This document shows, one piece after another, positions 24,437 to 34,948 of a stretch of 64,000 nt of DNA. Both the position numbers and the translations under genes were made by a program. The DNA comes from Takakia lepidozioides (lineage: Eukaryota; Streptophyta; Takakiopsida; Takakiales; Takakiaceae): contig CM060733.1 of assembly GCA_030704615.1 (NCBI GenBank), positions 41,664,001-41,728,000 of the forward strand, written 5' to 3'. Position 1 is the first letter of the stretch, and the number at the start of each line of letters is the position of its first letter. Under the pieces are notes generated by a model. That model had not been told where the DNA came from. It searched no databases and worked only from the letters and a program-made list of their open reading frames with translations.

Positions 24437-26690
24437 AGGACGTGTCGATCTGTGTGCCGAGACTGGAGAACTATAGGCTAGTCAGCAGGCTCGACCAGGG
24501 AAGGCTTAGCTGATTAGTAGATGCTGGGGCGGTGATTAGAAAGTAGAGACTTGGGAAAGGAGCGATTTCCAAGGACTGCTGCAGGGTACAAGGTAGCAGA
24601 CAGAGATCATTAAAAAAGAATGGATAGAGAGACGATTCACTTTGAAGTTAGAGAGGCGATGGAGACAGAGCAGAAGAAACATGGACTAGACTGAGTAGGT
24701 TTAGTGAAGTGATTAGTGAGATGCTTGCACAGTGTACAGAACGTGTTGATACCAGGCGGCCTTCATCGTAAGCCGTGTGATATAAAGAAGATAGACTGGA
24801 CTTACGAAGAAAAGCATGTACAAGCTGAAACCAACGATCAAGAGAGTAATACTGGAGAACGTCTGAGGTGCAATAAGTGTAGAGAGAACGAAAAGAGACA
24901 AGTTGAGGGTAGCTGGTCTGGATTGCAATCCATGCAGGCCCTGTAAATGACAGATCGAGATGATATGTAGAGATATAACGATGAGTAGCATGCATTGAGG
25001 GACAGATCGCACAAGTAAGCAGAAAAGCCAAGGGTCACTACCATGAAGGATGCACGGAATATGAGTTAAGTGACTACCTGTGCACATGGTGAACCAAGCA
25101 TACGAGATAACGGAGTGCGGGTGTTGCAGGCAAGAGGCCTACGAGGGGTTGATATATCTTTTCTGAGACTTGCCATACCACGAACGGAATGGTGACATGA
25201 TGTTTAACAAACGAACGAGTAGAAGAACGGTCCGGTCTAGGTGTCATGATGTTTTCCTGCTTCCGCTGCGGCTCATGTAGCATCGAAATTGGACTAACGG
25301 GTTGTTTGATCAAGAGGGAACGGATAGATTTAGCCCGGGTGGTGAAACAAGGCCCCCATTTTTGGTATCAGAGCTGCTAATCGCGGCCATTTCAAGTTTA
25401 AGCTGGCGCAAGAGAGAGCTGGCGATTTGGTAGCACAATGGATGCACAGTTCTAACTATACAACTCAAGGGCCAGACACAATGGAGCACAGTTTAACGTA
25501 TACAACTCAAGGGCCAGATCTCACTTGCAGGTTTGAATCCACTGTCTTTCTATTGTATGCCGGGAGATATAGCGATTTGTATTGTGCACACTGGTGGAGG
25601 AACATAGGCTAAGGCATGGATACTATGCCATGATAGAAACACTTGGGCAGATGCAGGATATGATGTTATAAATCACACCAGTCATGTCCGATCAGTCCAT
25701 TTCGGACGACGAATCTGAACTTAGGAATCAGCTAGTAGAACATACACTAGATGATGTAGATCCCGATCTAGCAGCACTGCACAGGCTTCCCGAACCAAGG
25801 ATATCTTTGTGGATCTGAGGCCAACGGGCAATACTAGATACAGTTTATGGACAACGGGAGAAGTAGTAGAGTTCAAAGAAGGTGATGTGCTCATCCGCTT
25901 GGAGCACCAAGGATATAAGTCTAAGATGCTTGTGTGGGAAACGATAGATACCATCGGTAGAGGTAGAGAGTGGTTGGTCACCAAATCGTGAGATCTTGTC
26001 ATACAAGAACTCACTAAGGGGTGTAGTCAAACACTGATAACACTGGTGAAAGATGCCAGGTCTGGATCAGACTTCAGTGACTGATCATCCAGAAGTAAGA
26101 GATGTATTGATTTCATATAGTTTAGATCCGTCGGCATATACTAACCCAAGACCAGTGTTTTACCATCAATCGTCAAGAGCGCATAATGGAGACCTCAGTG
26201 TACGAGTCATACATGCTGGAAACCGGATGCGCTCTCTGATTGTGGATCAAGCGTAACTGCGTCCATATGACAATGGACGTTCGACAAGCCATGATAAGAT
26301 CGAGAAACTTCTCGTCTACACTCTGACAAAGAAGACTGATACAATAGTTGTCATCTACAATAGTTGTCATCTTTGATCCACTGCTCAAGCTGAACGGGGT
26401 CAACTGGGTTTTCATTTGTCCCTGTGGGTTTCAGGCGGGTGCCTTGACTATACCCATAAGCCCCTTTCCCATGAGCAGTGCTCGGATTTGAAAACTCCAT
26501 ACAGGGAAGTTTTCACCTGAGAATCTCCTTAGGTTTCCAGATCTTTGACAGGGTTACGGTCCTCTTCGATCGGCTCTCAACAGTACTCTCAGACACCCTT
26601 TCAAGCTATACTCTCTCTTTCTTTATGACATAAAATAGTGCTTTCTAAGAAAAGAAGTAAACGAAATAAATAGACGGACACTAGTACAGC
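24437..26690. other. Foreign DNA inside the copia element, including a second retroelement start
   Basis: This DNA replaces the normal copia interior. It holds TGGTATCAGAGC at 25363-25374 on the plus strand, the usual tRNA-iMet primer-binding site of plant LTR elements, so the sequence just before it may be the end of another LTR in the opposite orientation. A decayed frame begins near 25686 (MSDQSISDDESEL) and continues after stops as RPTGNTRYSLWTTGEVVEF (about 25820-25990); it could be gag-like but is not recognisable. The rest shows nothing I can name. Confidence 0.45.
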
Positions 26691-26711
26691 GGAAAAAGAA
26701 CGCTCGTAGAA

Positions 26712-26723
26712 GGGCCCATAACC
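26712..26723 (-). other. Copia primer-binding site, half-tRNA-iMet type
   Basis: Immediately inside the 5' LTR the minus strand reads GGTTATGGGCCC. This is an exact complement to the anticodon-loop end of the 5' half of initiator methionine tRNA (GGGCCCAUAACC). It is the priming mode known from Drosophila copia and differs from the usual tRNA 3'-end site. Confidence 0.75.
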
Positions 26724-27419
26724 TATTGTAGACAGAGTAAGATAAAGGTTGACGCAAACACCTTAATCAGCCACTCACATTAACACATGCACACACACAC
26801 GAATATGCAAAGTACTGCTTTACTGAATCATAGGCATAAAGCTTGCACACGCTCAGGTGGATATGACATTCCACAGCTGGGCCACTAGTTGACTTAGACT
26901 GCTAAGACTAAGCCGTGAACCAGTGTTTTTTTTTCAAATTTTGAAAAGAACAGGACTGGCTACTGAGTTTTGCAGGAAATAGCCATATTTTCTGCTCATC
27001 CACTGAAATTTGGACAGAATCATCCTCCTCTGTACTTTCATCCATGTATATCATCCATATTAGGCAAATTCATCCAAGATTTTATTTTATTTTTGAGAAT
27101 TTTGGCGATTTCATCCATGAGGAAACAGGGAATTTATGACAGAATATTCGATTTTGATTTATGAGGTCGAAAAAGTGCGAAATTTTGCCATAAATAAAAA
27201 CACTGTCGTGAACACAGTGAGTCCCTGACACCAAGCTCACTCTCCAGGACACAGGACGAAAGAGAATGAGCTTGGCCCTGGAAGCGTCCTCATAAGCCAG
27301 AGGTGCGAGTGAGCAATCATGCTTGCATACAACGCCCAGCTGTGACACTGACTGGGCGGGAAAGTACATAGCCTACATTGCTCTGTACTGTATACATATG
27401 TTGTATACTACCTTCTACA
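26724..27419 (-). repeat. 5' LTR of the copia element, enlarged by a MITE
   Basis: It matches the other LTR but is 696 bp long because a 285-bp MITE plus its target duplication is inserted at 26921. Without it the LTR would be close to the 413-bp partner. Confidence 0.9.
26921..27205. mobile_element. Non-autonomous hAT-type MITE (285 bp)
   Basis: Terminal inverted repeats CAGTGTTTTT and AAAAACACTG bound the element. The flanking octamers CCGTGAAC (26913-26920) and TCGTGAAC (27206-27213) form an 8-bp target duplication with one mismatch. The other LTR has a single uninterrupted copy of this site. CAGTG ends and 8-bp duplications are typical of the hAT superfamily. The interior is AT-rich with no transposase. 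Confidence 0.88.
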
Positions 27420-27488
27420 GGCGTCGGTAAAAGCACAGGGAAAAAACACGAGAAGAGCCAACAATGAGGCAAGGTGACAGGCCACCAT

Positions 27489-27870
27489 GACTAAATCAGG
27501 GCTTACTGCCCAAAACACCCGCGCAACTCTAGTGAATGTCAAGTGAAAAATAAAACAAACAAACTACGCACTATTCGTCGCCTCCACCATATTTTGGACT
27601 AGAGAGAAAGTCGCTCTTCCTCTCCCTGGTGTCACAGAGATCCGGGAGAAGTAGATAGGAACAACAGGCTTCCCCACAAATAGACAGGCTTCGCCACGAA
27701 TAGGCTTGCCACATGTCTTGACATGAATGCCAACATAAAGGATTTTGCCTGCCTAGTATGGCGTATTTGGAGGAGGATTAAAAAGCAGAATTCTACACCT
27801 AATGCCACTCCCACATTATGCCATTTGCACTAGCACATTATGAAACATAATGTGTTTGATTAGGACTTGC
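27489..27870. other. Intergenic, no gene seen
   Basis: This lies upstream of the split secreted-protein gene and probably held its promoter. A short imperfect tandem AGGCTTCSCCACRAATAG occurs at about 27667-27715. Nothing else was recognised. Confidence 0.4.
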
Positions 27871-27879
27871 AGGCCAATG

Positions 27880-30532
27880 AGAGGGCAGCAGACGCAATCT
27901 ATTTCTTGCCCTCGGCTGAGAAACAGCGCTAAACCAAACGAAAGTGAGTGGGAAGGTATGCCCCTGAATCCTTTCACCCCAGGGCTTGCCCCTCCCAAAA
28001 CCAATACTTTTGTGTGCAGGTTCTGCAAACTTTCCCCGTCTTGTGTTTCTGTGTGCCACGCTCGTATGTACCAGGTGGCACACCGATGCAAGACAATGAC
28101 TCGTGACTGCATTCATATGGGTACACACGAGCATCTTGTGTCCAAAGGACGTTGCAGGGATAGCGTGGACATCGCTAGAAATCTGCTGAAGCAGGATTTC
28201 CACAATGCCCCTTGTGCAACACCTTCTGCTATAGCGCTTGCAGCTAGCAAGACATTCCTGGAAAAACACATACTGGGTGAAGGGGATGCGACACAACCAA
28301 TGCTGGATGCAGATTCGTTTGATGCAGTGATAGACCATTTCTCCGTGTTGAGCTATGTCCACAGTGGGCGAAGGCAATGGTGTGAGCATAGTCCGCCGAA
28401 TGCAACCTAGAGGAGATTTGGCTAAATGTTGATTAATGTTTGATCACTGCAAACGGGTGAAGGGTTGGACAACCATGGCGTGCCATGTGTACGATCCAGC
28501 GTATCATCGTGTGCTCTCCATAGCAATTTGTGATATGCAGTCGGAGGACACTGAATTCCAGATGCTAATGTGGAATTCGCTCCTGGCCGTCATGCAACGC
28601 AATGGAATACAGAACACAAATTTTGCGGGCTTCATGGCTGATAGTGCACAGGCAAATTTCAATGCAGTGCGGCGCGTGTTTGGTTCGGGGGATCCTAAGG
28701 TCCCAATGGAAAATAGGGAGCGCACATGCCTCTTCCATTGGAGTCAATCTCTGGCACGTCATACAAAGCGCTGCATTCGCCCTTACCTTCAGTTGGAACA
28801 CAGAAGGCTCTGTCTCAAGTACAAAAATGTCACCTCAATGGGAGAAGCTGAGAGCACTTACCAGGCAATCCGGGCTTGGTGGTTCTCCTCTAGTGCTGCT
28901 ACTGGTATCCACCTGAAGGAGTTGGAGGACTGGTTGGTTTTCTGGCACTTCAAGTACAGACAGTGGGGAGCTTTCATGACGACGGTAAGCCTCTTCAATC
29001 CCAGAAACACAAATTTCACTTTACATCGTGCCTGTTCGTTTGGGGTTGTTGGATTGTCACTTGCAGAACCTCTTCCATTTCCTTTCGTTCCTCACATTTG
29101 CATGCAATGCCTCCTACAGGACATGTCCTTGGAGGACTTGGCCGACATGCCATCCTGTAATTTGGCGGAGACTGTTCACAACGCCTGGATGCAGCAGTCT
29201 ACCAAAGCAGGACGTGACTTGTATGTGGCCATTGCTGATGACATGGTGCGGGCACTTACACAACAAACCAGGTACCGCAATTTTCTGATGGGACGGGGCG
29301 GAGGCAAGGGCCCTGATACAACTTTATTGATGCTAAGGGCTGCGAGTAGGTCCGGAGACCCATCGAAGATGGCCAGAGCTCTGAACAAGTGCACAGAAGG
29401 CTCCCATTTGCAATCCAGGGTCCCCCATTTGGAAGGCGAGGAAAGATTTGGATCATGCAAAAGAAAATTGAACACTCCTCCAGGGTCGGATGGAGATTCC
29501 CATCGGCCAGACAGGGTCAATTTCTCTGTACCAAAGGTGTCTCCAGTGCAGACTAAGTCGTGTGCCCGCCCCTTCCCAGGTGGGTCCTCCTCCAGTGGAG
29601 CAGGTGCAGATCATGCAAACACAGCAGCAGGAATCCCACTGGAGGAGGTGGTGGCCATAGTGCATGAATCTGATTGCATTGATAGTGAGTGGCATATAGA
29701 ACGCACCCCACCAGGATCTAGAGTGGCTTGCATGGCAATTCAGACCCCCTCTTTCAAGAAATGCAAATCAAAAATATGCAAAGGCTCCAGGGGGACTCCA
29801 GCTCCAACATTCACAGGGTTGTTCCGACCTTATCATAGTGGGGAGTCAAAGGACCACAAGTTCTGGTTCTGCCCAGACGATATGGCACGATGCGTCAAGG
29901 GAACAGTTCGTCCTTCGGTGATAATGAAGCCCCCTCCCCCCGCAATTTGGCCTGTGAAACTTGGGACGTTGCTGTCATCAACCGAGATAAGCATGCTGGA
30001 GGAGGGAGGGTTCTGTCTTGCACGGTCCCGGGTGGTGCCCTCATGCACTGTCGGCACAGATGTGCCACATGCTCCGGCAATGCCTCCACCCGGTGCCGAC
30101 TCCCACCCAACAAAAAGAGATGGAAAAACAGTGCGCCGTGTTGCTTCGAGTGCAGATCACGAATGCAAGATGAAATCGGCTAGAATTTTGCAAGCTCGGG
30201 TGACTCGTATCACCGAAGTCCCTGCCCCGGGGTACGGACAGATTTACACAGTGCTGTCTATTGGCTCAGTTCTTCATGGCAAAGAATATCAGGTTATCGT
30301 GGGGAATTTCCCTACGTGCACTTGTCCAGATTTTGTAACGATGCGTGAGGGCGCTCTCGGCATGAGAGGGAAGTGGGTCCCCTGTAAGCATCAATATTAC
30401 ATATACCTTGTAATTATGTGCTGCGACGGTAAGAGAGACCAATTCATTCACCAAGCCACACTAGGCTACAGAGAAGTCATCACCCTTCTGCAGCGGGACA
30501 CCTCACGTAGGGCTCCGCCAAATTCTCTTTGA
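27880..30532 (+). pseudogene. Mutator-like transposase with SWIM zinc finger, copy 1 (decayed)
   Basis: It is paralogous along its length to the copy at 56.8-60.3 kb. The first block (to 28355) keeps the zinc-binding N-terminal domain: FVCRFCKLSPSC and a CIHMGTHEH that replaces the HNHP of copy 2. A deletion of about 190 nt follows VIDHFSVLS, then a TGA just before MFDHCKRVKGW breaks the frame. From 28436 the frame is open to 30532 and carries the DDE-type core (D in MFDH, D in FMADSAQANFNAV), the C/H motif CLFHWSQSL, and a C-terminal SWIM finger CTCPDF...PCKHQ. A GT-AG intron (28985-29119) sits at the same place as in copy 2. The missing 5' exons, the deletion and the stop make this copy inactive. 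Confidence 0.8.
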
Positions 30533-30855
30533 ACACATACGAGCCATGCCCGCTTCCCATGCTGGTTTCCAGGTTACCGTGTGAAGACTTTGCATTTAGG
30601 ACAAACACATACATTTCATTCACAGAACCAGGGCAAATGCACATGCCATTCATTGTAAGCGTCTATCTGTGAATTGAAATAAAGTGTGTCAATCATTCTG
30701 AGCTCAAATCTGCCATATTTTCATATTTCTATTCCTCTTTTTGTGCAGGCATTGCAGACATGGTGCATGGTGGCCCCCTTTGTTTTGTCCACGGTAATAG
30801 GCCCTCTTCCTGCAATCCTCGCCTATAGGACCTGCTTCTCCAGCAGATTTGTGCC
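30533..30855. other. 3' flank of transposase copy 1
   Basis: It contains an AATAAA at about 30678, suitable for polyadenylation of the upstream transcript. No coding signal was found. Confidence 0.4.
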
Positions 30856-30880
30856 GCTCACGCTTCCCTGAAGCGTGAGC
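30856..30880. repeat. Perfect hairpin GCTCACGCTTC-CCT-GAAGCGTGAGC
   Basis: Two 11-nt arms match perfectly around a 3-nt loop. It lies about 320 bp past the stop of transposase copy 1. A related CTCACGC/GCGTGAG hairpin lies past copy 2 at 60830-60856. Confidence 0.85.
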
Positions 30881-30949
30881 TCAGCTCCCAGGCTCACGGG
30901 GCTGGGCTCACGCCGTAGCTACGCTGCCAGGAGTCCAAGGTTGCATGGG

Positions 30950-31195
30950 GGGATTAGTGAAAGGGGATCAATTATGGGATCAGTGATCAGGGACTTTGGA
31001 CACTCAGGATACCAGGGGATCAGGACCAGCAGATCTTTGATCCGACAATGTGATTTTTATCGGCCTTTCACTGGCCATAGGAGGGCTCATGTATTCCCCT
31101 TTCATTGCTTTCACCGGATCTGCATGAGGGGTTTCATTCAAAGGGGATCAGGGGTTCAATGAAAGGGGATCAGGGGATCACGAGCAGGGAGCACT
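30950..31195. repeat. Dispersed GGGGATCA motif cluster
   Basis: The octamer GGGGATCA or a close variant (AGGGGATCA, GGGATCA) recurs at least six times in about 250 bp, partly in the longer context CATTCAAAGGGGATCAGGGG. The period is irregular. No function is evident. Confidence 0.55.
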
Positions 31196-31211
31196 TATCA
31201 GAGATTCATAC

Positions 31212-31886
31212 TTGTATCTGATTTTGTGGTGGTCCTGTTGTGGTATTGTAGTGGCCTTGCTAATGCCGTTTTGTGGATGGTTCAGGCATACGTTCCCAGG
31301 GGTGCCGGTTTTCCTGTGTCTTTGGCATGTACGAAGGGCCTGGCTGAGGAATGCCATCGAGAAGATCAAGGATGCCCAGTTAAGGGCTGATGTCTTGCAA
31401 GGTATGGGTGACATCATGTACAATAAAGGTGGTCCCATTGGTGACTCTTCACAGGCCTGGGCTGTGTTTAGATTGTATGAGTTATAAATAAAGTATCCCG
31501 CAGCTAAGCTGTTCTTCTTGTATATCCACAAATGGTGGATCCCGAAAGTGGACATGTGGGTTGTTGGAGCTCAAAATATCCCACATGTCGGACAAGATAC
31601 GAATGTTGGAATTGAAGCGTACCATGCGAACCTGGAGAGGCGCTTGTCCCAAACAAGACAAAAAATGGACGGGCATCGACTGGATTGGTTGGTCTACATC
31701 CTAACAGGTAGCCTCCTCACACATTACTGGTACATTTTGACCTTGAAAGCTGAAGGGTTCATTCGCAACTCTAGGATGGAACATTTCGTGCAAAATGCGG
31801 TGTGGATGGCTGGGCAGATACCGGAATCCAATGTGGAATTGCCCGAGCACATGGGGGATCCTGCAAAGGTAAAAAACATGCACTAG
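31212..31886 (+). pseudogene. Second Mutator-like transposase fragment
   Basis: Two adjoining frames encode FPGVPVFLCLWHVRRAWLRN (the His/Cys segment after the second catalytic Asp of MULE-type transposases) and, after a short break at 31486-31515, HKWWIPKVDMWVVGAQNIP followed by TNVGIEAYHANLERRL and DGHRLDWLVYIL. A probable intron starts at the GTAGCC after YILTG. The catalytic aspartates and the N-terminus are absent, so this is a fragment. It belongs to a different subfamily from the SWIM-type copies. Confidence 0.6.
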
Positions 31887-31915
31887 AAGCATTCGTGTCA
31901 TTTACCACTGGGGTA

Positions 31916-32300
31916 ACGACTCATTTTGAGTCGTAAAAATCAAAAAATTGGGATCGACTGGAAGTTACAAACGACTAGTTACAACAGACGTGGTAGTTGG
32001 GTTGGACATCCAATGATTGGAGTGGTAAAGGACGCAGACGCGTGAACAACTGCTCAGCGATTAATGCGATTAATGTTGAAGAACCACGTGGCGTAACCAC
32101 GCGGGCCGCCCGTGTGTCTGACCTTTTGGTTGACTTTGACTTTTCCCTCCGGATGAGTGGACCGACTCACCGAAGCGCGGTGACACATGGACGCGGACGT
32201 GGACGACGATGTGGACGCCGACGTGGTGGCGCCATGACGAGCAGCACTGCTGCCACGTGGCCACGGGCCCGGGGCGCCACGTGGTAGTAGACCACATAAC
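31916..32300. repeat. GC-rich segment with hairpin, GGACGY runs and paired G-boxes
   Basis: A perfect hairpin ACGACTCA-TTT-TGAGTCGT lies at 31916-31934. At 32190-32232 the word GGACG recurs about five times in a short minisatellite. Two CCACGTGG palindromes at 32253-32260 and 32277-32284 flank GGGCCC. The base composition is clearly unlike the AT-rich flanks. It may be the end of an unidentified transposon; no coding frame is credible. Confidence 0.5.
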
Positions 32301-32640
32301 TTGCAGTGCTACATGCCCAGTGGCAATTGCGATTGAGGAAGTTGGCGCAACCACTGCTTTACTACTTTACATGAAGTGCTCAAAATTACTTGAACAATCA
32401 TTCATAGTGATTCATGCTTTGGAGTTTTGGTGTTTGTAGTGAGTCGACTAATAATGCCATACAAGAGAACTAATCATGCATTAGAAATGCACAAACGATG
32501 AAAGACATGCCATGAAACAAAATGAAATGAAAATGAATGAAATGAAACAAAATGGTACTTTATTACATCTGCGGAAAGCTCAAAGAGCTTATGGGACAAA
32601 ATGAAAAACACAAAGTAAAAAAACAGCCCAAAAGCTATTG
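32301..32640. other. AT-rich spacer with AAATGA-type simple repeat
   Basis: At about 32513-32557 words such as ATGAAATGAAA and AAACAAAATG repeat irregularly. Nothing else was recognised. Confidence 0.4.
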
Positions 32641-33250
32641 CTGCTCTGGGGATTGCCTAAGGGTCAAGGCCTCGTGCAAGTCAGCTGCCAAGCAGTTCTG
32701 ATCCTCATAATGCAAGACTTCAGTGAGTTCCACGGAATAGACCATCTACCCATGGAGGTTTCTTGTAGTTATTGATCCATAGGGAATCATAGGTAATCTT
32801 GTGCTTGAAATTTGGCCCTTTAGGATGAATTTGGACCACACTCTATCCCTGCTCCTTCAGCTATCCATGCCCCTGCACAAATCATGCATTCATCCTCGCC
32901 TTGCTGCTAGTAGCTGACAATGACAACCTACATTTGTTCTAGGAAACACCCAACTCAGCTTATCACACTAGTTCATATGCTCAATTGCGTCTGCTACTCT
33001 CTGAAATGTAGCAGGCATTCACCTTTTTGCCTCGGTTGTCCCATCATTGACTGGGGGCAAAAAAGTATTCATTCCACAGCTTGTCCTCATGTCTGTTACT
33101 TGTTTTTTGATACTTTCATGTTGTCACATAGCAGTATCATGTCAAAGTCACTCCAAACTAGATTCACTCAACCAGCTAACTTGCAGAATTCAACATGGAA
33201 ATTTTGGGCCGATTCTGATAAGAGGGAAAAACAGGGTGAAATGTGCTGAA
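32640..33250 (-). pseudogene. Captured OSB-like (PDF-motif) fragment, copy Y
   Basis: Read on the minus strand, this contains KLWNEYF...WDNRGKK followed by a GT donor, the start of the OSB (organellar single-stranded DNA-binding) PDF motif. It is about 80-85% alike to the neighbouring copy and to the two copies at 49.7-51.1 kb, which are in the opposite orientation. Stops and indels make it non-functional. Confidence 0.5.
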
Positions 33251-33254
33251 GAAG

Positions 33255-34031
33255 ATGCCTTCATTAACAATGTCTGATTTTATCAACTATGTCGTTGCTG
33301 CCAGTTGACCATCTACCCATGCAGGTTTCTTGTAGCTTCATAGTTAATCTGGAGCTTGAAGTCCGGCCCTCTTGGGTGAATCTGCACCCACACTCTATCC
33401 TTGCTCCTTCAGCTATCCATGCCTCGCACGAATCATGCATACAACCTTGCCTTGTTGCTAGCAGTTGACGATGATAGCCTAGACTTGTTCTAGGAAGCAC
33501 CCAACTCAACTTATCACACTAGTTCCTACGCTCAATTGCATCTGCTACTCTCTATAATCCAACAAACATTCACCTTCTTGCCTCGATTGTCCCACCATTG
33601 ACTGGGGTAAGAAAAGTATTCATTCCACAACTTCTCCTTGTCTGTGTTACCTGTTTCTGATACTTTCCTGTTGTCACATTGGCAGAATCATGTCAAAGTC
33701 ACTCCAAACTATCAAAGCTTCACTCAACCAGCTAACTTGTAGAATTCAGACATGAATAAATAGGGGCGATTCTGATAAGAGGGGAAAACAAGGTGAAATT
33801 GAAGAAGGTGCCTTCATTAGCAGTCATTACACTCTATCCTTCGCTCAGCCATATTGTTGAACACTCCCTGTCCACAAGGGTATTGTTCAGAATGACATCT
33901 GCCACAATTCCAGCTTTGACGATGCAACCATGGACCTCTTTGCCCTTCCCCAGCAGGCTCGCACATGCACTACAAACGCAAAAAAAACTGGTTGTGGCAA
34001 ACTGGGAGTAATATGTGTAAAAAGAAACCAC
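33255..34031 (-). pseudogene. Captured PPR plus OSB-like fragment, copy X
   Basis: On the minus strand it begins with a pentatricopeptide-repeat segment (SACASLLGKGKEVHG, then CIVKAGIVADVILNNTLVD at 34000-33850) and runs straight into EKLWNEYFSYPSQWWDNRGKK, a GT donor and, after an intron-like stretch, IHPRGPDFK...: the two halves of the OSB PDF motif. The WWDNR and PDFK words are the strongest evidence for OSB origin. The chimera is not an intact gene. Confidence 0.6.
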
Positions 34032-34948
34032 TGATACAAATCTACAGCTTGCAGGTTGTCTCTATTCTCAAAATTGGCAGCACATCACCTGCTGCTATGA
34101 CATATATTGCCCTAGATACACATTGCCCTAACTGCCATCCCCCAAGATGCTACCCCCACCAGACTTCTCTCACTTGGGTCCTTGCAAGGCTGACTTCCAG
34201 CTTTGACTCTGTGCGTGGGGCCTATCAGACAACATATACCAGCAAGCCCTCCCCCTATCCTGCATCAACTCATCTCAGTCTTATCAACTGCACAACGTGT
34301 GATAGGAGTGAGTGCAACATGAGAAAGAGTCACAACACATGATGAGCTGTAGGGAAGAAGCAACATCGTGCAAGTAAAGCAAATGATGAAGCAGAAAGAC
34401 GAGGCAACATGGGAGAAGGGAAAATGGGGTCCAAGGGCTGAGAAGGTCAGCTGGTCAACAATGAGGAACTGGCTCTGGAGCACTATGTTGACGATTAAAG
34501 GGAGCAGCAAATACATGTGGGGCATCGCAGCAAAGTGCATGCCAACGAGGGTCAGAATAGTGCAAGAAAGACTCCACGGATGGTGGGTAGCCAAGGGAGA
34601 TGCAGTGAGACAAGGCACTCATGGCAAGGGAGCTGCCAAGACAAAACAGTTGATTAAGCTACGGAGAAAAAGGAAAGCACAAGATCAACTACGAGGGAAA
34701 GTAGACTTTTTGATCTAATTTAAATGTTTACAGAGCCTGGTTGGTCATATCTTTGTCAAATGAGCTCCATTTGACTCAGTTTTTGAGGGGATAGCTGCAG
34801 AAAGGGGAAATCTGGTTTTTGCTTTTGGGACTCTGCTAGAAATCTATGGAATTTTTAGAGTGTGAGTGTGCCATGAAAGATCCACAATCCTGTTTCTAGA
34901 ACCTGTTCTGGTCTACATGAGAGATAAATCTGGGGATGTATTCCTTGT
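34032..34948. other. Unassigned; a short basic open frame only
   Basis: A 116-codon frame at 34368-34718 (+) is rich in Lys, Arg and Trp and ends with TAA. It matches no family I know and has no supporting context. The rest of the interval shows nothing. Confidence 0.3.

Larger units (their letters stand above)
23392..27419 (-). mobile_element. Ty1/copia LTR retrotransposon, rearranged, with complete LTRs and TSD
   Basis: Two LTRs in the same orientation (23392-23804 and 26724-27419) begin TATTGTAGACAG and end TTCTACA on the plus strand. They are flanked by the 5-bp duplication GGCGT (23387-23391 and 27420-27424). The element reads on the minus strand: its 5' LTR is the right-hand one, its primer-binding site lies at 26723-26712, and a purine tract (GAGTGGGAG) abuts the 3' LTR at 23805-23813. 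Only the end of pol remains; most of gag, protease, integrase and RT is missing or replaced by the unrelated DNA at about 24.4-26.7 kb. Confidence 0.92.
22733..27488 (-). pseudogene. Secreted 240-codon protein gene, split by a copia insertion and carrying three stops
   Basis: On the minus strand an ATG at 27488 opens a leader with a strong signal-peptide profile (ACHLASLLALLVFFPCAF). It reaches the edge of the copia element at 27420. The same frame resumes on the other side at 23386 and runs to a TAA at 22733, 241 codons in all once the element and one copy of its 5-bp target duplication are removed. Three internal stops occur: TAG at 23249-23251, TAA at 23180-23182 and TAG at 22904-22906, each one C-to-T change from a Gln codon. 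About eight cysteines follow the leader. I do not recognise the family. Because the frame survives the junction exactly, this was probably a real gene before insertion; the stops and the 4-kb insert make it non-functional now. Confidence 0.65.

Noticed and set aside
24648-25313. Minus-strand open frames of 79-127 codons in the copia interior
   Set aside because: They overlap each other in different frames, lack domains and show no link to the RNase H frame.
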